The notes beneath the pieces were generated by a model. It made no database searches and had not been told where the DNA came from. It saw nothing but the letters and a program-made list of their open reading frames with translations. From Marinoscillum sp. (lineage in GTDB: Bacteria > Bacteroidota > Bacteroidia > Cytophagales > Cyclobacteriaceae), in assembly GCA_024305105.1 (NCBI GenBank), contig JAMWZA010000018.1, positions 1 through 54,563 of the forward strand: a stretch of DNA of 54,563 nucleotides. The letters run 5' to 3'. This document shows positions 16,123-25,133 of the stretch, piece by piece (the first letter of the stretch is position 1; every line of letters starts with the position of its first letter). Made by a program: the position numbers and the translations under genes.

Positions 16123-19056
16123 ATGTTGAAGTACCTAATTGTAACAACTATGCGCACAACCATACTTGCCTGTTTGGTTCTGGTGATGATGAACACCGAC
16201 CTGACAGCACAAAGGAGAAAAAAAACCACCACCCCATCTGCGACAACTGCTGAGACCAGATGGGAAGGTTATCTCCAAAGACAAAAAATTACCGAAAAAT
16301 CTCTGGTTAAAAACGTCCCCTTTCGGAATGTTGGGCCGACCATTATGAGTGGACGTGTGGTTGACCTGGAGGTGAACCCAACCGATCCAACACACTTCTA
16401 TGTGGCTTATGCATCCGGTGGGCTATGGGAAACAAAGAATGAAGGAACTTCCTTTACGCCTATTTTTGATAATGAAATCGTGATGACCATTGGAGACATT
16501 GCCGTAGATTGGAACAGCGGAACCATCTACATAGGCAGTGGAGAAAACAACTCCAGTCGATCCAGCTACTCAGGTTATGGTCTATTTAAATCAACTGACA
16601 ATGGAGAAAACTGGGAGCACCTGGGGCTACCGGAAACTCACCACATCGGCCGGGTGATCCTTCACCCAAACGACCCGAACACACTCTGGATAGCATCATT
16701 GGGTCACCTCTATTCTACCAATGAAGAAAGAGGAATCTACAAGACTGTAGATGGCGGGAAAACCTGGAAAAAGACCCTTTATGTGGACGAACAGTCTGGA
16801 ATTGTCGAACTAGTGATTAACCCATCCAACCCCGACGAACTAATCGCTGCGGCATGGCAGAAAGACCGCAAGGCCTGGAACTTCGTCGAAGCTGGCGTAG
16901 GGTCTGGTATTTATAAATCCACCGATGGTGGAGAAACCTGGAGCAATATTTCTGAAGGCGATTCTGGCTTTCCAGATACTGAAGGGATGGGACGTGTAGG
17001 CTTGGCTTATGCTCCTTCCGATCCTAATATCATCTATGCTGTGCTGGACAATCAGGACAGACGTGAAGAGGACGATGAAGAGACATATCCCGTAACTCGC
17101 GAACTCCTTCGAAATACAACCATCGACGCCTTTTTAGCGCTCACTGATAATGACATCAATGACTTTCTGGATAGAGAACGCTTCCCGAGTGAGTACAACG
17201 CGGTAGACATCAAGTCCGATGTAGAGTCTGGCAAAGTAATGCCCAAAGACTTAGTTGCTTATTTGGAAGACGCGAACAGTATGCTGTTTGATACGCCAGT
17301 CAAAGGTGGAGAGGTTTATCGATCTGAAGATGGCGGTAAGACCTGGAAGAAAACACATGAAGATTACATTGAAGCACTGATTTACTCGTATGGGTACTAT
17401 TTTGGACAAATCCGTGTAGATGGTCAAAACCCTGATATCGTTTACACCATGGGTGTTCCGTTAGTCAAATCAATGGATGGAGGGAAAACCTGGGAAACTA
17501 CATCTTCTGAGAACGTACATGCCGATCATCATGCCCTTTGGGTAAACCCCAACAGATCTGGACATTTGATCAACGGCAATGATGGTGGAGTGAATATTTC
17601 CTACGATTTTGGGGAAACCTGGATGAAGTGTAATTCTACACAAGTGGGACAGTTCTACTCCATCGCCTACGACATGGCAGAACCTTACAATGTATACGGT
17701 GGACTTCAAGACAATGGCGTATGGAAAGGTCCAAGCGACTATGATCATTCCTACAGGTGGCAGGAAGAGGGCAACTATCCTTACGAGCGCCTAATGGGTG
17801 GCGATGGAATGCAAGTAGCCATTGATACCCGCACCAATGAGCTGGTTTACACAGGATACCAATTTGGAAACTATTTCCGAATAAATACCAAAACCGAAGA
17901 TAGCAAGTACATCACTCCAAGTCATGAGCTGGGCGACGCGCCTTACCGATGGAACTGGGAATCACCAATCATGCTTTCATCTCACAATCAGGACATTGTC
18001 TACTTTGGGAGTAATAAGTTTCATCGATCCATGAACAAAGGAGACGATTTTGAAACGCTCTCCGGTGATCTGACCAAAGGCGGGAAAAAAGGTGATGTAA
18101 GCTACGGAACACTGACGTCTATCACAGAATCCCCACTTCGATTTGGGTTGATTTATACTGGAAGCGATGACGGGCTGATCCATGTCTCCAAAGATGCAGG
18201 ACAAACATGGACCAACATCTCCGAAGGACTTCCGAAAGACTTCTGGGTAAGTGTTGTACAGGCATCCAACCATGTGGAAGGACGTGTTTATGCCAGTTTG
18301 AATGGCTACCGATGGGACAACTTCGAACCAATGGTTTATGTCTCCAATGACTATGGAAAGACCTGGAGTTCGATTAGCGCCAATCTTCCAAAAGAACCCG
18401 TTAACGTGATAAAAGAAGATCCTAAAAATGAGAAGGTTCTATATGTAGGTACCGATCATGGAGCATATGTGAGCCTTGACATGGGTAAAACGTATATGGC
18501 TTTTGCTCAGGACCTACCGGCTGTTGCCATTCATGATTTGGCGATTCACCCAAGAGAGAACGATCTGATTCTGGGCTCGCACGGAAGATCCATTTTCATC
18601 GCAGATGTTTCTGCGATACAGCAATTACCTGAGACGAATGATGCTCTCAAGATTTTTAGTGCGGAAGGTGCCACATTCTCCGATCGCTGGGGTGATGTTG
18701 GTTATTACTGGCGTGGACCTTACGAACCATCCACTACTGTTGAAGTCTTTAGTAAATCGGCTGGTACTGCCAAAGTATCTATAAGTATCGACGATGTGGT
18801 ATTAAAAACATGGGATGTAGACCTGGATGCCGGGCTGAATTATTTTGACTATGATTTCACCATAGCGGCCGATGCTGCTCCACAGCTCCAAGAAGCGCTG
18901 GAACTCGAAGAGCCATTGGAAGCCAAAGAGAATGATTCATATTACCTACAAGCTGGAGATTATACAATGACGGTAAGCCTGGGAGGTAATGAGACGTCTG
19001 AAACGCTCACCATCAAGGCACCTAGAGAACGACCAAAACGGAAAGGAAGCGAGTAA
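16123..19056 (+). CDS. Large secreted BNR/VPS10-repeat beta-propeller protein
   Basis: A 977-residue exported protein with repeated Asp-box motifs of the S-x-D-x-G-x-T-W type (for example STDNGENWEHL, TVDGGKTWKK, STDGGETWSN, SEDGGKTWKK, SMDGGKTWET, SKDAGQTWTN, SNDYGKTWSS), typical of sialidase-like and sortilin/VPS10 ten-bladed propellers. A cleavable signal is present; ATG 16123 gives a longer one, ATG 16150 (MRTTILACLVLVMM...AQ) a canonical one. The C-terminal about 130 residues form a separate beta domain and end in a basic KAPRERPKRKGSE tail; no type IX sorting domain is seen. Bacteroidota homologues are annotated glycosyl hydrolase or sortilin-like without proved activity. Confidence 0.85.
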   Translation: MLKYLIVTTMRTTILACLVLVMMNTDLTAQRRKKTTTPSATTAETRWEGYLQRQKITEKSLVKNVPFRNVGPTIMSGRVVDLEVNPTDPTHFYVAYASGGLWETKNEGTSFTPIFDNEIVMTIGDIAVDWNSGTIYIGSGENNSSRSSYSGYGLFKSTDNGENWEHLGLPETHHIGRVILHPNDPNTLWIASLGHLYSTNEERGIYKTVDGGKTWKKTLYVDEQSGIVELVINPSNPDELIAAAWQKDRKAWNFVEAGVGSGIYKSTDGGETWSNISEGDSGFPDTEGMGRVGLAYAPSDPNIIYAVLDNQDRREEDDEETYPVTRELLRNTTIDAFLALTDNDINDFLDRERFPSEYNAVDIKSDVESGKVMPKDLVAYLEDANSMLFDTPVKGGEVYRSEDGGKTWKKTHEDYIEALIYSYGYYFGQIRVDGQNPDIVYTMGVPLVKSMDGGKTWETTSSENVHADHHALWVNPNRSGHLINGNDGGVNISYDFGETWMKCNSTQVGQFYSIAYDMAEPYNVYGGLQDNGVWKGPSDYDHSYRWQEEGNYPYERLMGGDGMQVAIDTRTNELVYTGYQFGNYFRINTKTEDSKYITPSHELGDAPYRWNWESPIMLSSHNQDIVYFGSNKFHRSMNKGDDFETLSGDLTKGGKKGDVSYGTLTSITESPLRFGLIYTGSDDGLIHVSKDAGQTWTNISEGLPKDFWVSVVQASNHVEGRVYASLNGYRWDNFEPMVYVSNDYGKTWSSISANLPKEPVNVIKEDPKNEKVLYVGTDHGAYVSLDMGKTYMAFAQDLPAVAIHDLAIHPRENDLILGSHGRSIFIADVSAIQQLPETNDALKIFSAEGATFSDRWGDVGYYWRGPYEPSTTVEVFSKSAGTAKVSISIDDVVLKTWDVDLDAGLNYFDYDFTIAADAAPQLQEALELEEPLEAKENDSYYLQAGDYTMTVSLGGNETSETLTIKAPRERPKRKGSE

Positions 19057-19063
19057 AAACTTG

Positions 19064-19163
19064 AAAGAGGCTGTCTAACAAGTTGTCTTTAATTGTCATT
19101 TTGAGGTAACGAGGTACTCGACCAGAGAAATTACACTTTTTTTTTTAGATAGCCTCTTTTTTC
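19064..19163. repeat. Candidate dispersed repeat/MITE-like element acting as a terminator
   Basis: About 100 bases bounded by imperfect inverted ends (19064-19076 aaagaggctgtct; 19147-19159 agatagcctcttt), with a long T-run before the right end. The interior has gtcattttgaggtaacgagg, a small CGAG-GTA-CTCG hairpin at 19110-19120, and cagagaaatt, resembling the gtcatttcga...gagaaatc intergenic repeats common in Bacteroidota (family recognition is inference). It lies between convergent genes and would end both transcripts. Confidence 0.5.
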
Positions 19164-19198
19164 TAATTCCTGAGATGAACGGACTCCAATTCATTGAC

Positions 19199-20743
19199 TC
19201 ACTTCACCACCGAAAAGACTCTGCTAGTATTGGCTCCCTGCATCACCACCAGGTAGCGACCTTTGCGAAGATGGCTCGTAGACCACTTAACTTCCTTTTC
19301 CTGCGTGATCATTCCTTTAAAAATAGACGCTACTTTTCGCCCCTGCATGTCGATGAGATCAACTGTAACTACCTCATTTACGGGAGCCATTCGAATCATC
19401 GAGTTTCCGTTTAATGGGTTCGGATAAACGAACAATCCGTTTCCAGCCAACGAAGAAGTGCTTAGTGCTCGGTTTCCAATAATCTCAACCTGTTCAAAAT
19501 CTTTGAACAACGCGGACTCTGCCGAGGAAGCATCAGCGCCTAGCCACTGCTGTAAAATAGAAGCATAAATCTGACGGAAATCAAATTCCATAGCCAGATT
19601 ATCATCATAGCTGGAATTGGATGAGATCGATGGATTCGAACCTGTAACTCCACCCTTCACGGCATTGCCAAAGAAAAACATGGGTGCTGCCGCACCATGA
19701 TCGGTACCCAAACTGGCATTGGAAACAATACGTCTCCCAAACTCTGAAAAAGTCATTCCGGTTACTCGATCTTCAGTTCCCTGCATTTCCAAATCTGACA
19801 TAAACGCCATGATGGATTCATCCAGATCAGTAAGCAAATCGGCATGTTCGCCAGTCGTATGATCTGAAGCTTCCACCTGCGCATCGTGCGTATCGAATCC
19901 ACCCAACCGCACCAGATAGAGTGGTGTGCGTAGCCCACCTGCAATCAATCGGCTCACAATCCGCAATTGCTGACCCAGAGAAGTTTGTGGATAAGTTGCT
20001 TGTTGCTTGACCTTTTCAGCAGCCTCTTGAACAACTTTACCGTATTGCTGTGACTGCTGCTCTATTATACGAATGTATTTCAGCTTGTCGCCCGCATACG
20101 AGTCTGGTACTTCCCGGTCCTCATTGTCTACCAGCTCATAAAAGAACTCTGGGTCGCTAATGACCATACTCATGGCACTTTCAGGCCCTTGAAAAAGCAA
20201 GGAACTACCATAACCCAACTCTACTGATAATGGATCAGTAAAATCATCATTGGGATACGCATCGGGATATCCCGGAAATTGATCACTCAGATACCTACCA
20301 GACCAGCCAGAGTTCACTAATTCATTCGAATCTGATCCGCTCATCCAAATGTCTGTAGACCGAAAGTGGGAATAATTCTGCTGTGGATAGCCCACATTTT
20401 GTATCACCTGAAAACGATTTTCGTCATACAAAGACTTTAATCCTTTTAGTGATGGATGCAGTCCCACAGAGGCATCAGCGGTTTTGAGCAGACTGTTTTC
20501 CGGGAGGATCACGTGAGGTCGCACAACGTTTAACGCCGACAGTTGGTCCAAAGGCACGACGGTATTCAAACCATCATTTCCACCTTCCAGATAAATCATT
20601 ACCAGCACTTTGTCCGTGGCGGTAGCCATGCGCAGCAAATCCGAAAGTGTTTTAGAATTAGGCATTCTGAAGCCCATGGATCCCAGCATTCCGGGAACGG
20701 CCAATGAATGACCTACATGTCTGATAAATGATCTTCTTTTCAT
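19199..20743 (-). CDS. DUF1501 protein with Tat-like signal and type IX sorting domain
   Basis: A 514-residue exported protein of the alkaline-phosphatase-like DUF1501 family. It starts with a twin-arginine-type signal (MKRRSFIRHVG, hydrophobic stretch, about residues 1-30), followed by the family core: VMIYLEGGNDGLNTVVPLDQ, HPSLKGLKSLYDE, SHFRSTDIWMSG, GGFDTHDAQ, SEFGRRIVSNASLGTDHGAA, in which D/H residues resemble a metal site. The last about 80 residues (YPNPLNGNSMIRM ... GRYLVVMQGANTSRVFSVVK) are a Por-type type IX secretion sorting domain. It follows the DUF1800 gene at 5 bases; the two families are a standing pair in many bacteria, with unknown chemistry. Confidence 0.92.
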   Translation of the reverse strand: MKRRSFIRHVGHSLAVPGMLGSMGFRMPNSKTLSDLLRMATATDKVLVMIYLEGGNDGLNTVVPLDQLSALNVVRPHVILPENSLLKTADASVGLHPSLKGLKSLYDENRFQVIQNVGYPQQNYSHFRSTDIWMSGSDSNELVNSGWSGRYLSDQFPGYPDAYPNDDFTDPLSVELGYGSSLLFQGPESAMSMVISDPEFFYELVDNEDREVPDSYAGDKLKYIRIIEQQSQQYGKVVQEAAEKVKQQATYPQTSLGQQLRIVSRLIAGGLRTPLYLVRLGGFDTHDAQVEASDHTTGEHADLLTDLDESIMAFMSDLEMQGTEDRVTGMTFSEFGRRIVSNASLGTDHGAAAPMFFFGNAVKGGVTGSNPSISSNSSYDDNLAMEFDFRQIYASILQQWLGADASSAESALFKDFEQVEIIGNRALSTSSLAGNGLFVYPNPLNGNSMIRMAPVNEVVTVDLIDMQGRKVASIFKGMITQEKEVKWSTSHLRKGRYLVVMQGANTSRVFSVVK

Positions 20744-20748
20744 ATCGC

Positions 20749-22461
20749 TTACATCAATTGAGCTTCTCCTAATTGCAACAGGTGCTGAATAGTGGGCTTC
20801 AGTCGGTTCAGCACCACCATCTCATATTCCTGATCACCGGGGTTTTCAATCAGTTCATACCACGCAGTGGTCCAATAACCGTCCGTTTGCTGACCTGAAA
20901 GCAAAATGGCCTTTAAATTCGTTAAGGTGGTGTCTTCCATCTTTATACCTAACAGCATCAACCCACATTCCTGAAGCATCAAGTTAGGATCTTCAGGGTT
21001 ATTCAGGCGCTTTAGGAAGGCAATCAAGTCTACCGGCAACTGAATATCAGAATTGATCCAATACCCCCAGTAAATCATGGAGTCACCTACAAGTGCCCTG
21101 TTAGTAATGGTGTCAGTGGTAATCCAGTATTTATCAAAGGAAGGTTCCTGATAATACGCCGGCCAACCGGATACGCTTGGCGGATCGCCGAGTTCCATCC
21201 CTTGATTGGCCATCTGCCACAGCAAACTGGAGTATTGGTCTTTTTGCTCGCTGAGTGTAGGACTATCCAAGCCCATTCCAAACATGCGCCAGAGCCCGAG
21301 TAGAAATTCAGTGGGACTTTTTATCATTGCGCCCTGATTGGCTGAGTCATGAAAATGTTCACTAAGCAATAGCTTTTCCAGTACCGGCTTGATCTCATAA
21401 TTCCCAGATCGGAACAATTCAGCCAATGGAACGATTACTTCCGACTTGGTCGTATCATCTATTTCGTGGTAGACAAAAAAGCGATAAAGCCTTCGGCAGA
21501 TGTAAAGCGCCGTTTCTTCATGATCAAAAAGCATGTCCAGCAACTCATCAAGTTCCTGCGCACCATCATCGCCAGATTTTCCTGTAATCACCCGATTGCC
21601 GTAAAAGGAGGAAAACTCTTTGTCAGACGTCTCATGAAAAGGAGGATAGAAAAATACCTTCAACTCACCGGGATCATAAAAATGCTCCCAATCCACTACC
21701 CATCCAGTAAGGACTCGTGCCGCTGCCTGAACATCCGGCTCTGTGAAGTTCACATTAGGACCTTTCCCCAGGCAGAACAGTTCTTGCAATTCCCTACCGT
21801 AGTTTTCATCCGGTGCTTCTTTATTGTTGAACGTGCCATTAAGAAACAAGAGCATCGCAGGGTCCAGTGTAAGCTCCCGAATTAGTGTCTTAAAGTTTCC
21901 AAAACAATTTGTTCGGAGCATGTCAAAGTACCCGTAACTCAACTTGGAATAGAACACGTCCCAGGTTTGAATGGGCAACAAGTTGTGCCAAAACAAAATC
22001 ATCTTTTCTTCCAGACTAGTGGATTGATTGGTGAAATTTTTGATGACCCAATTCTTCAACGAGATAGTCCTAAGCCCCTCATAATCTCCTCCATGTCCTG
22101 CATGTATCCAGGTTTCACCTAAAGGGACCTCCGGATCCTCTATCCCTTCACTCGAATCATTGTAATCGTTTATTGGAGGTGCGGGTGGCGTGCCTTTTGT
22201 CAACAAGTGGTCGACTGTCTCCTCCAGAGAAAGTTCCTTGATAGCCTTCAGGTCTTCAGGTGTCAACCCAAACAGTACACGCTTCAACAAATGAGCTTGC
22301 TGATCTTCGTCCCAATCTCCAGTGTAAGGCGCCAAACCTGAAGTTATCTTTCGACTAATTGTATGCTCTGCATCCGTGACAGAAGTCACCTTCGGTTGTA
22401 CCTTTCGGTGTTTTTGAAGTAGCTGTTGATAGTTGTTCGGATGATAATCCTTATTTTTCAT
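20749..22461 (-). CDS. DUF1800 family protein
   Basis: A 570-residue protein of the DUF1800 family, first gene of a two-gene unit with DUF1501 (5-base gap). Seen: HLLKRVLFGLTPEDLKAIKELSLEE, the core KMILFWHNLLPIQ, DPAMLLFLNGTFNNKEAPDENYGRELQELFCLGKG (the most conserved family block), and the FDKYWITT region. Members are annotated as large uncharacterised proteins, often secreted in Planctomycetota and Bacteroidota. This copy opens with a polar, basic stretch (MKNKDYHPNNYQQLLQKHRK) and shows no signal peptide, in contrast to its Tat-marked partner. Confidence 0.92.
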   Translation of the reverse strand: MKNKDYHPNNYQQLLQKHRKVQPKVTSVTDAEHTISRKITSGLAPYTGDWDEDQQAHLLKRVLFGLTPEDLKAIKELSLEETVDHLLTKGTPPAPPINDYNDSSEGIEDPEVPLGETWIHAGHGGDYEGLRTISLKNWVIKNFTNQSTSLEEKMILFWHNLLPIQTWDVFYSKLSYGYFDMLRTNCFGNFKTLIRELTLDPAMLLFLNGTFNNKEAPDENYGRELQELFCLGKGPNVNFTEPDVQAAARVLTGWVVDWEHFYDPGELKVFFYPPFHETSDKEFSSFYGNRVITGKSGDDGAQELDELLDMLFDHEETALYICRRLYRFFVYHEIDDTTKSEVIVPLAELFRSGNYEIKPVLEKLLLSEHFHDSANQGAMIKSPTEFLLGLWRMFGMGLDSPTLSEQKDQYSSLLWQMANQGMELGDPPSVSGWPAYYQEPSFDKYWITTDTITNRALVGDSMIYWGYWINSDIQLPVDLIAFLKRLNNPEDPNLMLQECGLMLLGIKMEDTTLTNLKAILLSGQQTDGYWTTAWYELIENPGDQEYEMVVLNRLKPTIQHLLQLGEAQLM

Positions 22462-22565
22462 CTGTATTAGCTGACGATATTACGATTGAATTTAACAGAT
22501 TTATTCTATTTAGTAATTAAGCATTCCCTAAAAACAACGATTCTATACCGCAAAAACTTACATCG

Positions 22566-23051
22566 ATGACCTGTAAAAACTCCCTTTTCATCTTACTAAT
22601 TGTTCTAATCATTGGTTGTCAACACCAAAATACTGAAGAATCCAGCTCTACGAATACATCTGAAAGTGTCTACGATTCTGCTTTAGCCAAACAGATAGGC
22701 GCGGATGATTATGGCATGCGCACCTATGTGATGGCCAACCTTATTGCTGGCCCCGATCGAGATCAGGATTCGATTACGGCTGCAAAGCTTCAGCGGGCAC
22801 ATTTGGATAACATCACCCGAATGGCCGAACAAGGAACATTGGTAGTAGCTGGACCATTTATGGATGAAGGAGATGTGCGCGGCATTTACATTTTTGCTGT
22901 GGAGACGATTGCAGAAGCAGAAGAACTGACTTCCACGGATCCAGCCATCAAGGCTGGTAGACTGGAGATGGAGCTAAGGCTGTGGTATGGGCCAGCAGCA
23001 TTGATGTTGTTAAAAGAGATGCATCCGAAAGTTTCTAAGAAAAGTATATAA
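22566..23051 (+). CDS. YciI-domain lipoprotein
   Basis: A 161-residue lipoprotein: signal with lipobox LIIGC (Cys at about 18), a Ser/Thr-rich linker, then a YciI-like ferredoxin-fold domain (about 45-150). Seen: RTYVMANLIAGPDRDQDS, a histidine in QRAHLDNITRMAEQGTLVVAGPFMDEGDVRGIYIF, and AEELTSTDPAIKAGRLEMELRLWYG. Typical YciI proteins are cytosolic with a His-Asp pair; here a lipid-anchored copy keeps the helix His and the DPAI turn. Substrate unknown. Divergent from the DUF1800 gene and convergent with tonB. Confidence 0.85.
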   Translation: MTCKNSLFILLIVLIIGCQHQNTEESSSTNTSESVYDSALAKQIGADDYGMRTYVMANLIAGPDRDQDSITAAKLQRAHLDNITRMAEQGTLVVAGPFMDEGDVRGIYIFAVETIAEAEELTSTDPAIKAGRLEMELRLWYGPAALMLLKEMHPKVSKKSI

Positions 23052-23056
23052 AAAAA

Positions 23057-23081
23057 GCCCCCTGATCGTCCATCAGGGGGC
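23057..23081 (-). terminator. Terminator of the tonB gene
   Basis: A perfect 10-bp GC-rich stem (23057-23066 with 23072-23081), 5-base loop; on the minus strand it is followed by a T-run (A-run at 23050-23056). It begins 19 bases past the tonB stop. Confidence 0.85.
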
Positions 23082-23099
23082 CAAACCAACAATAAACCC

Positions 23100-23918
23100 T
23101 TAACGCTCTCTGAGTATGAAGCGAATTGGGACAGTTCTATAAACTCTTACGGCCATTCCGCGTTGTTTTCCAGGATTCCAGTCTGGTGCTTCACTGACCA
23201 CTCGCGCTGCTTCTTCATCACAACCCGCTCCAATTCCTTTCACCACATTCACATCAGTAATACTGCCATCCTTCTCCACGACAAACTGTATGAACACTAT
23301 TCCGCTAATATTCAGTCGACGTGCCGCATCCGGATAGTTCATGTTTTCGGCTACATACTGATAAAAGCTAGCCATCCCTCCTTCTGGCTCAGGCCAGGTT
23401 TCTACTACTTGAAAAATCTCCTCGACCTCTTCTTCTTCCACATCCATAATAAGATCCTCGTAAACCACATCTTCGACGGTGAGGTTTTCGGTCATCTCCA
23501 TATCGAGATCAATCTCCATGTCTTCTATTAACACTTCATCCTCCACTTCTTTGAGTTCGAACACTTCCAGATTCTTTTTCGGAGGAGGTGGAGGCGGCTG
23601 GTTACTAATAGGTATGTCGATGACTTCATCAAAGTTTCCTTCCACATTTCCCAGATCAACTAGCCCAACGTTATCATAGGTCTTCCAATTGAATGCAACG
23701 ATGATCATGAGTAAACTCAAGCTTAAGCCAATGAAGAAAAACAACGGCTTTCTGGAAATCTCCAGTGCTTGCCGATTGCGTTTCACTTGCATGAGTCCAT
23801 TAAATTCTCTGAGACGCTGATCCTTTTTATGAAGAATCTCATTGGCATGTAGCAACTTAGGTAATTGCGCTTCATGCAAATCAGGAATTTTTTGCGGGGT
23901 TTTATAGTGCGTTTTCAT
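23100..23918 (-). CDS. tonB: Energy transducer TonB
   Basis: A 272-residue TonB-family protein that carries proton-motive energy from ExbBD to outer-membrane receptors. Order: N-terminal cytoplasmic stretch (about 1-60, basic), a membrane helix (about 66-84, PLFFFIGLSLSLLMIIVAF), a proline segment (NQPPPPPPKKN), a long acidic Glu/Asp-rich periplasmic stretch (about 115-170), and the C-terminal TonB domain with YPDAARRLNISGIVFIQFVVEKDGSI, KGIGAGCDEEAARVV and the closing VRVYRTVPIRFIL. The long N-terminal extension before the helix is typical of Bacteroidota TonBs. It stands alone, without exbB/exbD, and may serve either receptor in this window. Confidence 0.93.
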   Translation of the reverse strand: MKTHYKTPQKIPDLHEAQLPKLLHANEILHKKDQRLREFNGLMQVKRNRQALEISRKPLFFFIGLSLSLLMIIVAFNWKTYDNVGLVDLGNVEGNFDEVIDIPISNQPPPPPPKKNLEVFELKEVEDEVLIEDMEIDLDMEMTENLTVEDVVYEDLIMDVEEEEVEEIFQVVETWPEPEGGMASFYQYVAENMNYPDAARRLNISGIVFIQFVVEKDGSITDVNVVKGIGAGCDEEAARVVSEAPDWNPGKQRGMAVRVYRTVPIRFILRER

Positions 23919-24029
23919 GACTTATTGTGGTTTGTTAATTCTAAGTTCATGAAATACCTTCACTCAACAAATGACGGTGATCACCAGGAATACTGATTTT
24001 CACACTATTTAAAGACTAATTTAGTATGC

Positions 24030-24057
24030 TTGCATAACAAATTTTTTAATAACTTTA
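24030..24057 (+). promoter_or_regulatory. Possible promoter of the fasciclin gene
   Basis: TTG at 24030-24032, 17-base spacer, TAACTTTA at 24050-24057, one base off the TAnnTTTG element, 53 bases before the ATG. Confidence 0.35.
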
Positions 24058-24110
24058 TAGGTCTCTTATAGTTTAGAGAGCATTAACTTAGAAACAAATT
24101 AAAACTGAAG

Positions 24111-25073
24111 ATGATGAAGAAACATTTTTTAAACCCTTTGAGAGCATTGACCCTATTTACAGCGGTAATCGCTCTTGTATTTACAATGAGTTGTGGTGAG
24201 GATGAAGACCCAGGACCAGAAGAAAATATTTATGAAATAGTATCTGGCAATGAAGACTTATCTACATTGAAAGGTCTTCTGGATGAAGAAGGTCTTGATG
24301 GGACACTTTCAGCCGAAGGTGAAATGACCTTATTTGCTCCAAGTAACGCTGCTATGGTCAGACTATTAACGACCCTAGGTCTTACAAGCTTTGATCCAGT
24401 TTCTGCCGACATCCAAACAGCAGTACTTTCATATCACCTACATACCATGGCTAAAATTGCTGCTGGAGATCTAACAGGAACGTTAACTACGGCTCAAGGT
24501 GAATTGATTACAATCGAACCAGATAATAGTGAAGGTATACTCAACACCGGAGCTTCAGTAAACGGAAATATTACTACGTCAATCGAAGCTACAAATGGTT
24601 ACGTTCACATTGTGGACGTGGTGTTGGTACCGCCAACTATTGGTGGTGTTATCGTAGCTACCTTAGGTACTGCAGCTCAACCAATCCTTTTGTCTTCTGC
24701 TTACTCCAATTTAGCAACAGCAATTCAAAAAGCCGATGCTGGTAAACCAGCTGAAGAGACATTAGTTGGAGCACTTATTTCACTTTCTGCATCTGGTGTC
24801 ACAGTATTTGCACCAGTTAATGAGGCTTTAACTACTGATCTTGTTGGTAGTCTATCTGCTGCACAACTTGACGCTATAATTAGAGGGCATGTCATTCCAT
24901 CAAACGTTTCGCCATTAGCAGACGGTACTTATGGCACAGCTGGAGGAACTGAAGTAGTAGTGGCTGGAGAAACTGTAGCTGGCCCTAACGAAACACCATA
25001 TCCTATTGTAACTGCGAGTGCTACTGCAAGTACTAACTGGACAGTTTACCCTATAGCAGGTGTAATTCAATAA
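24111..25073 (+). CDS. Lipoprotein with two fasciclin (FAS1) domains
   Basis: A 320-residue cell-surface lipoprotein: signal ending in FTMSC (Cys at about 28), acidic linker, then two FAS1 domains. Domain 1 (about 43-170) has TLKGLLDEEGLDGTLSAEG, TLFAPSNAAMVRLL and the closing NGYVHIVDVVLVPP; domain 2 (about 182-320) has AIQKADAG, VTVFAPVNEALTTDL and RGHVIPSNV. FAS1 domains bind proteins or polysaccharide and mediate adhesion; several close homologues in Bacteroidota are abundant surface lipoproteins. The second domain ends at NWTVYPIAGVIQ, matching the usual NG-x-hx-h-GV-h end. Single-gene unit with its own terminator. Confidence 0.93.
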   Translation: MMKKHFLNPLRALTLFTAVIALVFTMSCGEDEDPGPEENIYEIVSGNEDLSTLKGLLDEEGLDGTLSAEGEMTLFAPSNAAMVRLLTTLGLTSFDPVSADIQTAVLSYHLHTMAKIAAGDLTGTLTTAQGELITIEPDNSEGILNTGASVNGNITTSIEATNGYVHIVDVVLVPPTIGGVIVATLGTAAQPILLSSAYSNLATAIQKADAGKPAEETLVGALISLSASGVTVFAPVNEALTTDLVGSLSAAQLDAIIRGHVIPSNVSPLADGTYGTAGGTEVVVAGETVAGPNETPYPIVTASATASTNWTVYPIAGVIQ

Positions 25074-25098
25074 ATTGTCTAGTACTAAATAAAACGCT

Positions 25099-25132
25099 AA
25101 AGGTCATCCCTTAATTGGGGTGACCTTTTTTT
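25099..25132 (+). terminator. Terminator of the fasciclin gene
   Basis: A 12-bp stem (25099-25110 with 25117-25128, one G-T pair), 6-base loop TTAATT, followed by a T-run to 25132. Confidence 0.85.
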
Positions 25133-25133
25133 A

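Noticed and set aside
16123-19056. Type IX sorting domain on the BNR-repeat protein
   Set aside because: The C-terminus is a short beta domain ending in a basic KRKGSE tail, without the YPNP and G-x-Y-hhh pattern seen in the DUF1501 protein.
19632-19642. A ggattcgaacc sequence like a tRNA T-arm on the minus side
   Set aside because: It lies inside the DUF1501 coding frame and no acceptor or anticodon arm can be built around it.
21466-21885. 139-codon open frame on the plus strand
   Set aside because: It is fully antisense to the DUF1800 gene, with basic, Cys/Ile-rich composition typical of a shadow frame.
23163-23531. 122-codon open frame on the plus strand
   Set aside because: Antisense to tonB; its His/Ile-rich sequence mirrors the Asp/Glu-rich stretch of TonB.
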